From Micromonospora sp. RHAY321 (GTDB lineage: Bacteria > Actinomycetota > Actinomycetes > Mycobacteriales > Micromonosporaceae), in assembly GCF_023896955.1 (NCBI RefSeq), contig NZ_JAMHIW010000016.1, positions 1 to 64,000 on the forward strand: DNA of 64,000 nucleotides, read 5' to 3'. Below are positions 40,990 through 50,094 of the stretch, piece by piece. Below the pieces are notes generated by a model that did no database searches, was not told the origin of the DNA, and saw only the letters and a list, made by a program, of their open reading frames with translations. The first letter of the stretch is position 1. Each line of letters begins with the position of its first letter. The translations under genes were made by a program, and so were the position numbers.

Positions 40990-42128
40990 CCGGCCCCGAG
41001 CTGTCCCCGACCGTGTCGACGGGCGGCGCCGAGCCGGCGTCCGCACCGGTCACCGTCCGCGCGCTCGTCGCGCGCGGGCCCGGTGCCGAGCTGCGGGTCG
41101 AGCAGGTACGTCTGCCCGCGCCCGGCCCCGGCGAGGTGCGGGTGAACATCCGGGCCGCCGGTGTCTGCCACTCCGATCTGTCCATGGTGAACGGCACTCT
41201 CGCCGCGAGGTTCCCGCTGGTGCTCGGGCACGAGGCGACCGGGGTGGTGGCCGAGGCCGGGCCGGGCAGCCGGCTGGCGATCGGCACCCCGGTGGTGCTC
41301 AACTGGGCGCCGGCCTGCCGGAGTTGCTGGTGGTGCGGTCACGGCGAGCCGTGGCTCTGCGCCGCCACCACCGCACCGACCGTGCCGCGTGGCGAGACCG
41401 ACGACGGCACCCCGTTGCACCTGACCCTCGGCCTCGGCGCGCTCGCCGAGGCGGTGGTGGTGCCCGAGCGCGCCGTCATCCCGATCCCCGCCGGCCTGCC
41501 GCCCGAGCAGGCCGCGCTGCTCGGCTGCGCGGTGCTCACCGGCGCGGGCGCGGTCCGCAACACCGCCGGGGTGGCTCCCGGCGAGTCGGTGGCGGTGGTC
41601 GGGCTCGGCGGTGTCGGGCTCGCCGTGCTCAGCGCGGCCCGCCGGGCCGGCGCCACGACGATCCTCGCCGTCGACGTCGCCGAGGCGAAGCGGGACCTGG
41701 CGCTCGCCGCCGGGGCGACCGACTTCCTGCTCTCCGACGACCGGCTCTCCAAGGAGGTGCGGGCGCGCACCGAGGGTCGGGGCGTCGACCACGCCTTCGA
41801 GTGCGTCGGTCGGGCCACCACCATCCGGGCGGCCTGGCGGCTCACCCGGCGCGGGGGAACGGTGACCGTGGTCGGCATGGGCGCGAAGGACGACATGGTC
41901 AGCCTCGGCGCCCTCGACATCTTCCACTCCGCCCGTACGCTGCGCTCCTCGGTGTACGGCTCGTCCGACCCGGACCGGGAGGTGCCCGTGCTGGCCGCCG
42001 AACTGGCCGACGGTGCGCTGGATCTGGGCGTGCTGGTCAGCGGCACGATCACGCTGGACGAAGCGCCCACGGCGTTCGACCGGCTTGCGCGGGGCGAGGG
42101 CGCCCGCTGGGTGGTCACCCTGGACTGA
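40986..42128 (+). CDS. Zinc-dependent alcohol dehydrogenase (MDR superfamily)
   Basis: 380 residues. The first catalytic-zinc ligand is Cys in AAGVCHSDLS, with His-Glu in LVLGHEATG. The four structural-zinc cysteines are present (PACRSCWWCGHGEPWLC). The Rossmann fold begins at VAVVGLGGVGLAV with the NAD-preferring Asp in ILAVDVAEAKR. This matches the class III/NDMA-type long-chain ADH group. The first 25 residues are an extra, low-complexity extension. ATG at 40986 overlaps the ALDH stop, so translation is coupled. Its 3' end overlaps the convergent MFS gene by 14 nt. Confidence 0.92.
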   Translation: MTGPELSPTVSTGGAEPASAPVTVRALVARGPGAELRVEQVRLPAPGPGEVRVNIRAAGVCHSDLSMVNGTLAARFPLVLGHEATGVVAEAGPGSRLAIGTPVVLNWAPACRSCWWCGHGEPWLCAATTAPTVPRGETDDGTPLHLTLGLGALAEAVVVPERAVIPIPAGLPPEQAALLGCAVLTGAGAVRNTAGVAPGESVAVVGLGGVGLAVLSAARRAGATTILAVDVAEAKRDLALAAGATDFLLSDDRLSKEVRARTEGRGVDHAFECVGRATTIRAAWRLTRRGGTVTVVGMGAKDDMVSLGALDIFHSARTLRSSVYGSSDPDREVPVLAAELADGALDLGVLVSGTITLDEAPTAFDRLARGEGARWVVTLD

Positions 42129-43266
42129 GCCGAACGGCGTCGGCGGTCGACCGCCGGCCGGACAGCAGGTGTCCGGTCAGTGCGGCGGCGAGGCCGGCAA
42201 GCCCGGCCGCCGCGAACCCGCCGGCCGGCACGGACAGGTCGATCGCCACGCCGACGAGCGGGGATCCGAGCGCGAAACCAGCGCTCTGCGCTGACGATTG
42301 CAGACCTGTCACCTCACCCCGCGCGCCGGGCGGCGCCAGCCGGCTCACCGCGTCGGCCACCGTGGCAAGGGTCGGCGCGGTGAGCAGCCCACTGCCGACG
42401 ACCGCCACGCACAGCCAGGGCCAGTCGTGGGCGAATCCGACGGGAATGGTCACGAGCCCGAGCAGGCCGAGCAGCAGCCACGTGGGCAGTGGCCGGGACA
42501 GCGCACCGTAGATCAGTCCGCCGACGACGGACGACACGCCGAACACCACCACGACCACGGCGGCCCAGGACACCTGACCGGCTTCTCGCAGTGTGGCGAC
42601 GATGGCGAGGTCGACGCCGCTGAGCAGCGTCGTCGTGCCGAACGCCATCGTCAGCGCGGCGATCAGGTCGGCGTCCAGCCACTGCCTGCGGGCAGGTCGT
42701 CCGGCCGCGGCGGCATCCGCCTCGTCCTCGGCGCGCATCGGTGGGTTGAGCACGGCGATGCCAGCTCCGCCGACCAGGATCGCGGCACCGACGCCCCACG
42801 CCACCACCTCGGGCGACAGCGTCGCCGCACACAGGATCACCACCGCCGGGCCCACGATGTACGACAGCTCGCCCTGCACCGACTCCAACGCGAACGCGGC
42901 CCGGCGCTGCTCCGCCGTCGTCATCGCGGCGATCGCCTGCCTGCCCACCGCCTGGGCCGGCACCATCAGCAGACCCGCCACGAAGCTGGCGACCAGCAGG
43001 AACGCGTACGGCAGCAGCGGCACGCCCAGCCAGAACACCAGCTGCGCCACGACGGTTACCAGCAGCACGGTGCGCAGGCCCCGCGAGTCGATCATGCGGC
43101 CGAGCAGCGGCCCACCCAGCGCCACTCCGGCGGTCAGGGCCGCCGCGACACCACCCGCCGCCGCGTAGCTCAGCTCCAGGCCCAGCACGACATGCAGCGT
43201 CAGCGCCGTCACGTCGGCCGTGATCGCGGTGCGGGCCAGCAGTGAGACGCCGAGCAGCGGCGCCAT
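42115..43266 (-). CDS. Major facilitator superfamily transporter
   Basis: 383 residues, twelve predicted helices in two six-helix halves separated by a loop at about 175-195 (AEDEADAAAAGRPARRQ). The loop between helices 2 and 3 reads GRMIDSRGLRTVLL, the MFS motif A. No drug-specific signature is obvious; the size fits DHA1-like or YfkF-like exporters. It diverges from a LysR gene across a 107-nt gap with a LysR-type dyad, so it is the likely target. ATG at 43266 has only a weak ribosome-binding site. Confidence 0.85.
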   Translation of the reverse strand: MAPLLGVSLLARTAITADVTALTLHVVLGLELSYAAAGGVAAALTAGVALGGPLLGRMIDSRGLRTVLLVTVVAQLVFWLGVPLLPYAFLLVASFVAGLLMVPAQAVGRQAIAAMTTAEQRRAAFALESVQGELSYIVGPAVVILCAATLSPEVVAWGVGAAILVGGAGIAVLNPPMRAEDEADAAAAGRPARRQWLDADLIAALTMAFGTTTLLSGVDLAIVATLREAGQVSWAAVVVVVFGVSSVVGGLIYGALSRPLPTWLLLGLLGLVTIPVGFAHDWPWLCVAVVGSGLLTAPTLATVADAVSRLAPPGARGEVTGLQSSAQSAGFALGSPLVGVAIDLSVPAGGFAAAGLAGLAAALTGHLLSGRRSTADAVRLSPG

Positions 43267-43317
43267 CCCGGCACGGCGAGCACCTGTCGATACCTGGTCA
43301 CCCGTTCGACGCTAGGT

Positions 43318-43365
43318 CACCCATCAGCCCATAAGAAGTGGGTGTCTTGTTGGGGTTGGCATAAT
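43318..43365. promoter_or_regulatory. LysR-type dyad and -10 box in the MFS/lysR gap
   Basis: CACCCA (43318-43323) and TGGGTG (43339-43344) are exact inverted repeats 15 nt apart, in the range of LysR-type binding sites. CATAAT (43360-43365) ends 8 nt before the LysR ATG at 43374, so that transcript is probably leaderless and autoregulated. Confidence 0.45.
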
Positions 43366-43373
43366 GACCGCTT

Positions 43374-44216
43374 ATGGCAAGAGATCTGGAAACGGCCTTG
43401 CTACGGTCGTTCGTCACGGCCGTACGCTCGGGCAGCATCAGCCGCGCCGCGACCGCGCTCGGGCATACCCAGCCCGCTCTCAGCCAGCAGTTGCGCAGGC
43501 TCGAAAGCGTCGTCGGCCGTCCGCTGCTGCACCGGTCGCCGTCCGGCGTCTCGCCGACCCGGGCGGGTGAGGAACTCCTGCCGTACGCCGAACGCATCCT
43601 CTCGCTCTGCGCACAGGCACTCACCGAAACCGGACGCGCGCTGACCGGCCACTGCGGCGTCGGGTTGCTCGAGGACCTCGCCGCGGCCCAGCTGCCGCAG
43701 GCCCTCGCCGACCTCGCCCGGCTGCACCCCGGCGCGACGCTGGAGGTGCTCAACGTTTCCAACGCCGCCATGCGGGAGGCCTACGACGCGGGCCGCGTCC
43801 AACTCGTGCTCGACGCGGTGCCGGACATCCCCGCGCCGCCCCGCTGGACGGTGCGCCGCCCGCTCGTCTGGGCGGTCGGCCACGGTGTGGACGTGACCGC
43901 CGATCCGCTGCCGGTGGTGCTGTTCTCGAACCCGTGCTTCTGGCGTACGTCCGTCCTGGAATCGCTGGAAGGTGCCGGTCGGCGTTGGCGGGTGGCCTTC
44001 GAGAGCAACAGCCTGGTCGGGGTGCTCGCCGCGGTACGGGCCGGGCTCGGCGTCGCGGCGGTCATGCCCGCGAACCTCGAACCGGTCATGGCCTGCCACG
44101 ACGCGGACGCCCTGCCTGTGCTGCCGGACGTCGAACTCGGTCTCGCACGGCACCCCCGGACGGAGGGTGACCCGCTGATCGATGCCGTGGAGACCGCGCT
44201 GCGTCGGATGGTCTGA
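43374..44216 (+). CDS. LysR-family transcriptional regulator
   Basis: 280 residues. The HTH fills residues 5-62 (LLRSFVTAVRSGSISRAATALGHTQPALSQQLRRLESVVGRPLLHR, the standard LysR pattern). The effector domain from residue 90 onward is slightly shorter than usual but has the two-lobed strand pattern (GVGLLEDLAAAQ, VQLVLDAVPD, VLFSNPCFW, LGVAAVMPANL). It is divergent from the MFS exporter and probably controls it in response to a small ligand. Start ATG 43374 directly follows a -10 box. Confidence 0.9.
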   Translation: MARDLETALLRSFVTAVRSGSISRAATALGHTQPALSQQLRRLESVVGRPLLHRSPSGVSPTRAGEELLPYAERILSLCAQALTETGRALTGHCGVGLLEDLAAAQLPQALADLARLHPGATLEVLNVSNAAMREAYDAGRVQLVLDAVPDIPAPPRWTVRRPLVWAVGHGVDVTADPLPVVLFSNPCFWRTSVLESLEGAGRRWRVAFESNSLVGVLAAVRAGLGVAAVMPANLEPVMACHDADALPVLPDVELGLARHPRTEGDPLIDAVETALRRMV

Positions 44217-44526
44217 GCCTCGCGCGCGTGCGACGAGAGCCAGGACGGCGCTGACCGCCAGTGCGACGGCGACCACGATCGCCATGGTGAAGCCGACGGG
44301 CATGGGGTTGGGGCCTTCCGCTGGGCGTTGTGGATCATCAACCTGGGGGCCTGGTCGAGTCGGCGGCACGAGCAAGTGGCTCCCGCACACGTCACCTGCG
44401 GGTCGAATATGGAGCTGACCGACATGGCTCGACTCCCGCGGCCCGCCGTAGGTTTCGTCCACGCGACGGCCCTGTGACCACGGTCACCGAACCGACCGTC
44501 GCCGTGACCCTGCGGAGGATGAGGCG
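44217..44526. other. 310-nt intergenic region before the importer operon
   Basis: Holds no secure gene. On the minus strand 44220-44303 encodes a striking hydrophobic stretch, MPVGFTMAIVVAVALAVSAV, followed by a basic tail (ARARG), but its frame then runs antisense into the LysR gene. It may be the fossil of a small membrane protein. The right half carries the palindrome described at 44474-44487 and presumably the promoter of the importer operon, whose boxes I cannot fix. Confidence 0.4.
44474..44487. promoter_or_regulatory. Palindrome upstream of the branched-chain-type importer
   Basis: GTGACC-AC-GGTCAC is a perfect 6-bp inverted repeat with a 2-nt centre, 39 nt before the first gene of the operon. 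A plausible operator; the regulator is not identified. Confidence 0.4.
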
Positions 44527-45274
<748 letters not shown>

Positions 45275-45288
<14 letters not shown>

Positions 45289-45967
45289 GAACCTCTCCGC
45301 CTGGTACGGCGAGGCGCAGGTGCTGCGCGACGTCAGCCTGGAGGTCGCCGCCGGCGAGGTGGTCACCCTGGTCGGGCGCAACGGCGCCGGCAAGTCCACG
45401 TTGCTGCGCTGCGTGATGGGGTTGCACCCCGGTCAGCGCGGCACGGTGGAGCTGGACGGGCGCGACGTCGGCAAGCTGCCGGCGCACAAGCGGGCCCGGC
45501 TGGGGCTGGGCTGGGTGCCGGACGACCGGGGCAGCTACGCCACTCTCACCGTCACCGAGAACCTCACCCTGCCTCCCACGGTCGGCCCCGACCCGTGGTC
45601 GCTGGAGCGGGTGTACGAGGCGTTCCCCGCTCTCTACACCCGCCGCGACTCGGCGGCCACGATGCTCTCCGGCGGCGAGCAGCAGATGCTCGCGCTGGCC
45701 CGGGTGCTGCGGATGGGCGCCCGGCTGCTGCTCTGCGACGAGCCCACCGAAGGGCTCTCCCCACTGCTCGTGCAGCAGGTCGGTGACCTGCTGCGGGAGG
45801 CCAAGCGGCACGGGGTGACCGTGCTGCTGGTCGAACAGAACCTGCACTTCGCCACCGGCGTCGCCGACCGGCACTACCTGCTGGCCGAGGGACGTGTCGC
45901 GGAGGCGATGGACAACTCCGAGGTGCGTTCGCGGGAACGCGAGCTGCTGGCGTACCTCGGGATCTGA
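45275..45967 (+). CDS. livF: Branched-chain amino-acid-type ABC transporter ATPase
   Basis: 230 residues. Walker A GRNGAGKST, Q-loop region LGWVPDDRGSYATLTV, signature LSGGEQQMLALARVL, Walker B LLLCDEPTEGLSP and H-loop VEQNL match LivF. It overlaps livG by 14 nt, so translation is coupled. With livG it forms the ATPase pair that powers the two permeases downstream. The short C-terminus (SRERELLAYLGI) is typical. Confidence 0.92.
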
Positions 45968-46018
45968 ATTGTCTCAACGACGACCCGCGCGACGACGCGC
46001 GGAATGGATGGAGTGAGC

Positions 46019-47269
46019 ATGCGCAGGACGGTGGGTGTGGCCGCGGTGTCGGCCGCGGTGGTGCTGGTCGCCGGTTGCGGCGGCGGTGGACCCCAGTCGG
46101 GCGGCGACCAGAAGCTGACCGGCGACAAGATCGTGCTGGGCGTGCTCAACGACCAGTCCGGGGCGTACTCGGAGCTGTCCGGGAAGAACTCGGTGACGGC
46201 GGTGGAGATGGCGATCGCCGACTTCACGGCCAAGTACGGCGACAAGGCGGTGACCAAGGACATCACCGTGGAGACCGCCGACCACCAGAACAAGCCGGAC
46301 GTGGCCAACTCCAAGGCCCAGGAGATGTACGACCGCAAGGGCGTCGACCTGATCCTGGACGTGCCGACCTCGTCGGCGGCGCTGAAGGTCGCCGACGTGG
46401 CGAAGGAGAAGAAGAAGCTCTACTTCAACATCGGCGCGGCGACCACCGACCTGACCGGCAAGAGCTGCAACAAGTACACGTTCCACTACGCCTACGACAC
46501 GTACATGCTGGCCAACGGCACGGGCAAGACCACCACCGAGCAGATCGGCAAGAACTGGTACATCCTGTACCCGAACTACGCCTTCGGCCAGGACATGGAA
46601 AAGAGCTTCTCCACCGCTATTACGGCGGCCGGCGGCAAGGTCGTCGGCAAGGACGGCGCGCCGTTCCCGAACACCAGCGGCGACTTCTCGACGTTCCTGC
46701 TCAAGGCGCCGACGCTGAACCCGAAGCCCGACGTGCTGGGCACCATGCAGGCCGGCGCCGAGCTGGTCAACGTGGTGAAGCAGTACAACGAGTTCAAGCT
46801 GCGGGACAAGGGCGTGGGCCTCGCGGTGGGTCTGATGTTCCTCACCGACATCCACTCGCTCACCCCGGCCGCGCTGGCCGGCACCACCTACACCGACGCC
46901 TGGTACTGGAACTTCGACGCGAAGAACCGGGAGTTCGCCGACCGGTTCCAGCAGAAGGCCGGCACCCGGCCGACGTTCGCGCACGCGGCCAACTACTCCG
47001 CCGCCCTGCAGTACCTGGAGGCGGTGCAGGCCGCCGGCACCGACGACGCGGACGCCGTGGTCAAGGGCCTGGAGGGCAAGACTGTCGAGGACGTCTTCCT
47101 GCGCAACGGCAAGATCCGTGCCGAGGACCACCGGGTGGTGCACGACGCGTACCTGGCGCAGGTGAAGCCGCAGTCCGAGGTGGCCGAGCCGTGGGACTAC
47201 GTCAAGGTGCTCAAGACGATCCCCGCCGCGGAGGCGTTCCGCGCGCCGTCGGCGGACTGCAAGCTGTGA
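46019..47269 (+). CDS. Substrate-binding lipoprotein of the importer (Peripla_BP_6)
   Basis: 416 residues from ATG 46019, preceded by GGAG; an upstream in-frame ATG at 46004 is less likely. Lipobox VLVAGC at about residues 15-20 anchors the protein outside the membrane. The mature part is the Leu/Ile/Val-binding-protein fold (IVLGVLNDQSGAYSELSG, VDLILDVPTSSAALKVADVA, NWYILYPNYAFGQDME, YSAALQYLEAVQAAG). Family 6 binding proteins bind amino acids, amides, or aromatic and short-chain acids. The neighbouring ALDH/ADH catabolic genes and the lack of amino-acid genes leave open a non-amino-acid substrate. Confidence 0.9.
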   Translation: MRRTVGVAAVSAAVVLVAGCGGGGPQSGGDQKLTGDKIVLGVLNDQSGAYSELSGKNSVTAVEMAIADFTAKYGDKAVTKDITVETADHQNKPDVANSKAQEMYDRKGVDLILDVPTSSAALKVADVAKEKKKLYFNIGAATTDLTGKSCNKYTFHYAYDTYMLANGTGKTTTEQIGKNWYILYPNYAFGQDMEKSFSTAITAAGGKVVGKDGAPFPNTSGDFSTFLLKAPTLNPKPDVLGTMQAGAELVNVVKQYNEFKLRDKGVGLAVGLMFLTDIHSLTPAALAGTTYTDAWYWNFDAKNREFADRFQQKAGTRPTFAHAANYSAALQYLEAVQAAGTDDADAVVKGLEGKTVEDVFLRNGKIRAEDHRVVHDAYLAQVKPQSEVAEPWDYVKVLKTIPAAEAFRAPSADCKL

Positions 47270-47281
47270 GTGTGTGACGCT

Positions 47282-48163
47282 GTGAGCGGATTCGCGCAGA
47301 ACACGTTCAACGGGTTGGTGAGCGGGGCGTTCTACGCCCTGCTCGCCCTCGGGCTCGCGGTCATCTTCGGCATGCTGCGGGTGGTCAACTTCGCCCACGG
47401 TGCGTTCTACATGCTCGGCGCGTTCGGCGCGTACGTGCTGCTCACCGAGGCGGGCGTGCCGTTCTGGGCGGCCCTGGTGATCATGCCGGTGGGGCTGGGT
47501 CTGCTCGGCATGGCGCTGGAGCGGGCGGTCATCCACCGGTTGACCAGACTCGACCCGCTCTACAACTTCCTGCTCACCTTCGGCCTGACGCTGATCCTGC
47601 AGGACCTGGTGAAGCTGCGGTACGGCGTGCAGTCCAGCCCGTACGCCACCCCGTCGCTGTTGAGCGGGACGGTGAACTTCGGGCTCTTCGACTTCCCGAC
47701 GTACCGGGTGTTCATCCTCGGCTTCGCCGTGCTGCTCTGCGTGGCGGTGTGGTGGGTGCTCACCCGTACCCGGATCGGCATGGTGGTCCGGGCGGCCACC
47801 GAGCGGCCGGACCTGACCCGGGCGTTCGGCATCGACGTCGGGCGCTGGGTGACCCCGGTCTTCGGCTTCGGCATCGGCCTGGCCGGGCTCGCCGGTGTGC
47901 TGGCCGCGCCGATGCGCGCGGTCAACCCGCTGATGGGCGCCGACCTGATCATCGTGGTCTTCGCGGTGGTGGTGATCGGTGGGCTGGGCTCGATCTTCGG
48001 CTCGGTCGCCGCCGGCTTCGGCATCGGTCTGGTCCAGGCGTGGGGCGAGGCGTACCTGTCCAACTTCCCGATCGTGTCGCAGACCATCGTCTTCGTCGTG
48101 ATGGCCGTCGTGCTGCTGTGGCGGCCGGCGGGTCTGTTCGGCCGTGAGGAGGCACCGGCATGA
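47282..48163 (+). CDS. livH: Branched-chain amino-acid-type ABC permease
   Basis: 293 residues, about eight membrane helices. The N-terminus SGFAQNTFNGLVSGAFYALLALGLAVIFGMLRVVNFAHGAF is the LivH signature. The coupling-helix region TRTRIGMVVRAATERPDLTRAFGIDVGRW contacts the ATPases. GTG at 47282 is preferred because homologues begin there; GTG 47270, directly after the preceding stop, is also in frame. Coupled to livM by a 4-nt ATGA overlap. Confidence 0.92.
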   Translation: MSGFAQNTFNGLVSGAFYALLALGLAVIFGMLRVVNFAHGAFYMLGAFGAYVLLTEAGVPFWAALVIMPVGLGLLGMALERAVIHRLTRLDPLYNFLLTFGLTLILQDLVKLRYGVQSSPYATPSLLSGTVNFGLFDFPTYRVFILGFAVLLCVAVWWVLTRTRIGMVVRAATERPDLTRAFGIDVGRWVTPVFGFGIGLAGLAGVLAAPMRAVNPLMGADLIIVVFAVVVIGGLGSIFGSVAAGFGIGLVQAWGEAYLSNFPIVSQTIVFVVMAVVLLWRPAGLFGREEAPA

Positions 48164-49173
48164 CGAGCACTGTGGACACCACGGCCGAGGCGGCGCGTCC
48201 GGCCCCGCCCTCCGGGCTGGTCGCCGTGGTGCGCGCACCGCGCTGGGTCCGGTACGCGCTGCTCGCCGTCGGGTTGCTGGTGGCGATCTGGCTGCCCAAC
48301 GGCCTCTACCCGGCGGTGGCGGTGGACATCCTCTGCTGGGCGCTCTTCGCCGTCGCGGTGGACCTGCTGCTCGGCTTCACGGGGCTGATGTCCTTCGGGC
48401 ACGCCGCGTTCTGGGGCACCTCGGCGTACGTCACCGGGTTGGTGGCCATCCACGCCGGCCTGCCGTTCCCCCTCGCGGTGCTGGCCGGGGCGCTGGCCGC
48501 GGCCGTGCTGGCGGTGCCGATCGGCTACCTGGCCGTGAAGCGGACCGGCATCTACTTCGCCATGGTCACCCTGGCCTTCGCCCAGATGGTCTACTACGTG
48601 GCCAACGAGTGGCGCTCGGTGACCCAGGGTGAGAACGGCCTGCAGGGAGTGCCCCGGGACCTGTTCGGCTGGGACCTCACCGACGACTACTACTTCTACT
48701 ACGCGATCCTGCCGATCGTGCTGCTCGGCCTGGCCGGTGCCTGGCGGATCGTGCACTCGCCGTTCGGCCGGGTGCTGGTCGGCATCCGGGACAACCCGGC
48801 CCGGGCCCGGGCGCTGGGGTACCCGGTGCACCGCTACAAGCTCACCGCGTTCGTGCTCTCCGGGTTCATCGCGGGCCTCGGCGGCGGGCTGTTCGCGGTC
48901 GGCCACCGGTTCGTCTCGCTGGACGTGTTGCACTGGACCACCTCCGGCAAGGCCGTCATCGTGGTGGTGCTCGGCGGGATCGGCACGCTCTGGGGCGGGG
49001 TGCTCGGCGCCGGGATCGTGGTCCGGCTGGAGGACTGGCTGTCCTTCTCCGGGTTCGAGGCGATCGGGCTGGTCACCGGCGGCATCTTCGTCCTGGTGGT
49101 GGTGTTGTTCCGGCGCGGCATCTGGGGCAGCGCCGCCGCGCTGGCCCGCCGGCTGGCGGCACGCCGCCGGTAA
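48160..49173 (+). CDS. livM: Branched-chain amino-acid-type ABC permease
   Basis: 337 residues, nine or ten helices. Family marks are VDLLLGFTGLMSFGHAAFWGTSAYVTGL and the coupling region FGRVLVGIRDNPARARALGYPVHRYKLTAFVLSGFIAGLGGGL. ATG overlaps the livH stop. It closes the importer operon, and a 15-bp perfect hairpin follows 36 nt after the stop. Together with livH, livG, livF and the binding protein, this makes a complete HAAT-type importer. Confidence 0.92.
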   Translation: MTSTVDTTAEAARPAPPSGLVAVVRAPRWVRYALLAVGLLVAIWLPNGLYPAVAVDILCWALFAVAVDLLLGFTGLMSFGHAAFWGTSAYVTGLVAIHAGLPFPLAVLAGALAAAVLAVPIGYLAVKRTGIYFAMVTLAFAQMVYYVANEWRSVTQGENGLQGVPRDLFGWDLTDDYYFYYAILPIVLLGLAGAWRIVHSPFGRVLVGIRDNPARARALGYPVHRYKLTAFVLSGFIAGLGGGLFAVGHRFVSLDVLHWTTSGKAVIVVVLGGIGTLWGGVLGAGIVVRLEDWLSFSGFEAIGLVTGGIFVLVVVLFRRGIWGSAAALARRLAARRR

Positions 49174-49209
49174 ATCCCGCGACGGCGCATCCACCGCGCG
49201 CCGTTTCAG

Positions 49210-49246
49210 CGAACCCCCGGGTAGGAAACGTCTACCCGGGGGTTCG
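49210..49246 (+). terminator. Strong terminator hairpin of the importer operon
   Basis: CGAACCCCCGGGTAG and CTACCCGGGGGTTCG form a perfect 15-bp stem with the loop GAAACGT. The longest uninterrupted terminator stem in the window. It lies only 4 nt before the annotated start of the next gene, so that gene must have its own start signal or be read through. Confidence 0.75.
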
Positions 49247-49250
49247 TCTG

Positions 49251-49886
49251 GTGCTGACCGATCCGATGCCGGCGGACGCCGTGGAGACCGCGCACAAGCG
49301 CGTCTTTCTGGCGGCCGAGGACCTGGACGGCAACCGTGTCGCCACCGTGCTGCTGGAGCTGGCCGACGTCTGGGGCGTACCGGCGCTCTGGGAGCAGGTC
49401 TGCCGGCCGCTGCTGGCCCGGTTGCCGGGGCGCACCGCCACCGAGATCGCCATCGAGCACGCCCTCTGCGAGGGAGTGCGGGTCGGGCTGGACGTCCACC
49501 GCCGGGAGCCGGGCGGCCGGTCGCTGCCCACCGGTGGGGTGCTGCTGGCCGGGGCCGAGCAGGAGGCGCACTGCCTCGGTCTGCACGCCCTCGCCGCCGC
49601 GCTGCGCGAGCAGGGTCGTGGCTGCCTGCATCTCGGCCCCGCGCTGCCCTGGTCCGCGATGAACAGCGCGGTGTACCGGGCACGCCCGCACACCGTCGTG
49701 CTGTGGTCGCAGACGCCGGTCACCGGCCGCGCGTACCGCCTGGTGCGCTTCGCCCGGGGCTTCCCGCTGCTGCGGGTGTACGGCGCCGGGCCCGGCTGGA
49801 TCGAGCCGCTCGCCGCGCCGGCGACCCACCTGCGGACGCTGCCGGCCGCGGTGGCCGCCTGCCTGGCCGCCCCGCGACAAGGCTGA
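49251..49886 (+). CDS. B12-binding-like protein without HTH
   Basis: 211 residues from GTG 49251; ATG 49266 is the alternative. Residues 10-80 form a helical cap (LAAEDLDGNRVATVLLELADVWGVPALWEQVCRPLLARL). Residues 85-200 look like the Rossmann-type cobalamin-binding fold seen at the C-terminus of MerR/CarH-like regulators (GGVLLAGAEQEAHCLGLHALAAALREQGRGCLHLGPALPW). The DxHxxG motif that gives the lower axial His to B12 is absent; AEQEAHCLG stands in its place. No DNA-binding domain is present. It could be a cobalamin-free sensor or partner protein. Function unknown. Confidence 0.6.
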   Translation: MLTDPMPADAVETAHKRVFLAAEDLDGNRVATVLLELADVWGVPALWEQVCRPLLARLPGRTATEIAIEHALCEGVRVGLDVHRREPGGRSLPTGGVLLAGAEQEAHCLGLHALAAALREQGRGCLHLGPALPWSAMNSAVYRARPHTVVLWSQTPVTGRAYRLVRFARGFPLLRVYGAGPGWIEPLAAPATHLRTLPAAVAACLAAPRQG

Positions 49887-49986
49887 TGTCGGCGGCTCGC
49901 CGGGGGCGCGGAGACGCCCCCGACGGTTCGGATGCCGACCGGGATCGGGGGAGCGGGTGGCCGAATTGGCGTGACGCCCACCACAT

Positions 49987-50058
49987 ACGATACGGATCGG
50001 TTCCGTATCGTTAATGCCGCCCGTAGGCTGTCCCGGTTACGAGTCTGACCCGTATCGT
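49987..50058. promoter_or_regulatory. TetR-type operators before the MFS-TetR pair
   Basis: ACGATACGGA-TCGGT-TCCGTATCGT (49987-50011) is a perfect 10-bp inverted repeat with 5-nt spacer. A further half-site CCGTATCGT occurs at 50050-50058. Both lie upstream of the MFS start at 50095, in the promoter region. The regulator is almost certainly the TetR encoded just after the transporter. Confidence 0.75.
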
Positions 50059-50094
50059 ATTGCGGTCGCGGGTGAACCGGGGGGAGAACCGGGC

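Noticed and set aside
44220..44303. Minus-strand hydrophobic peptide with a possible start at 44303
   Set aside because: Suggestive membrane helix, but the frame continues antisense through the whole LysR gene without a sensible end. Kept only as a remark on the intergenic region.
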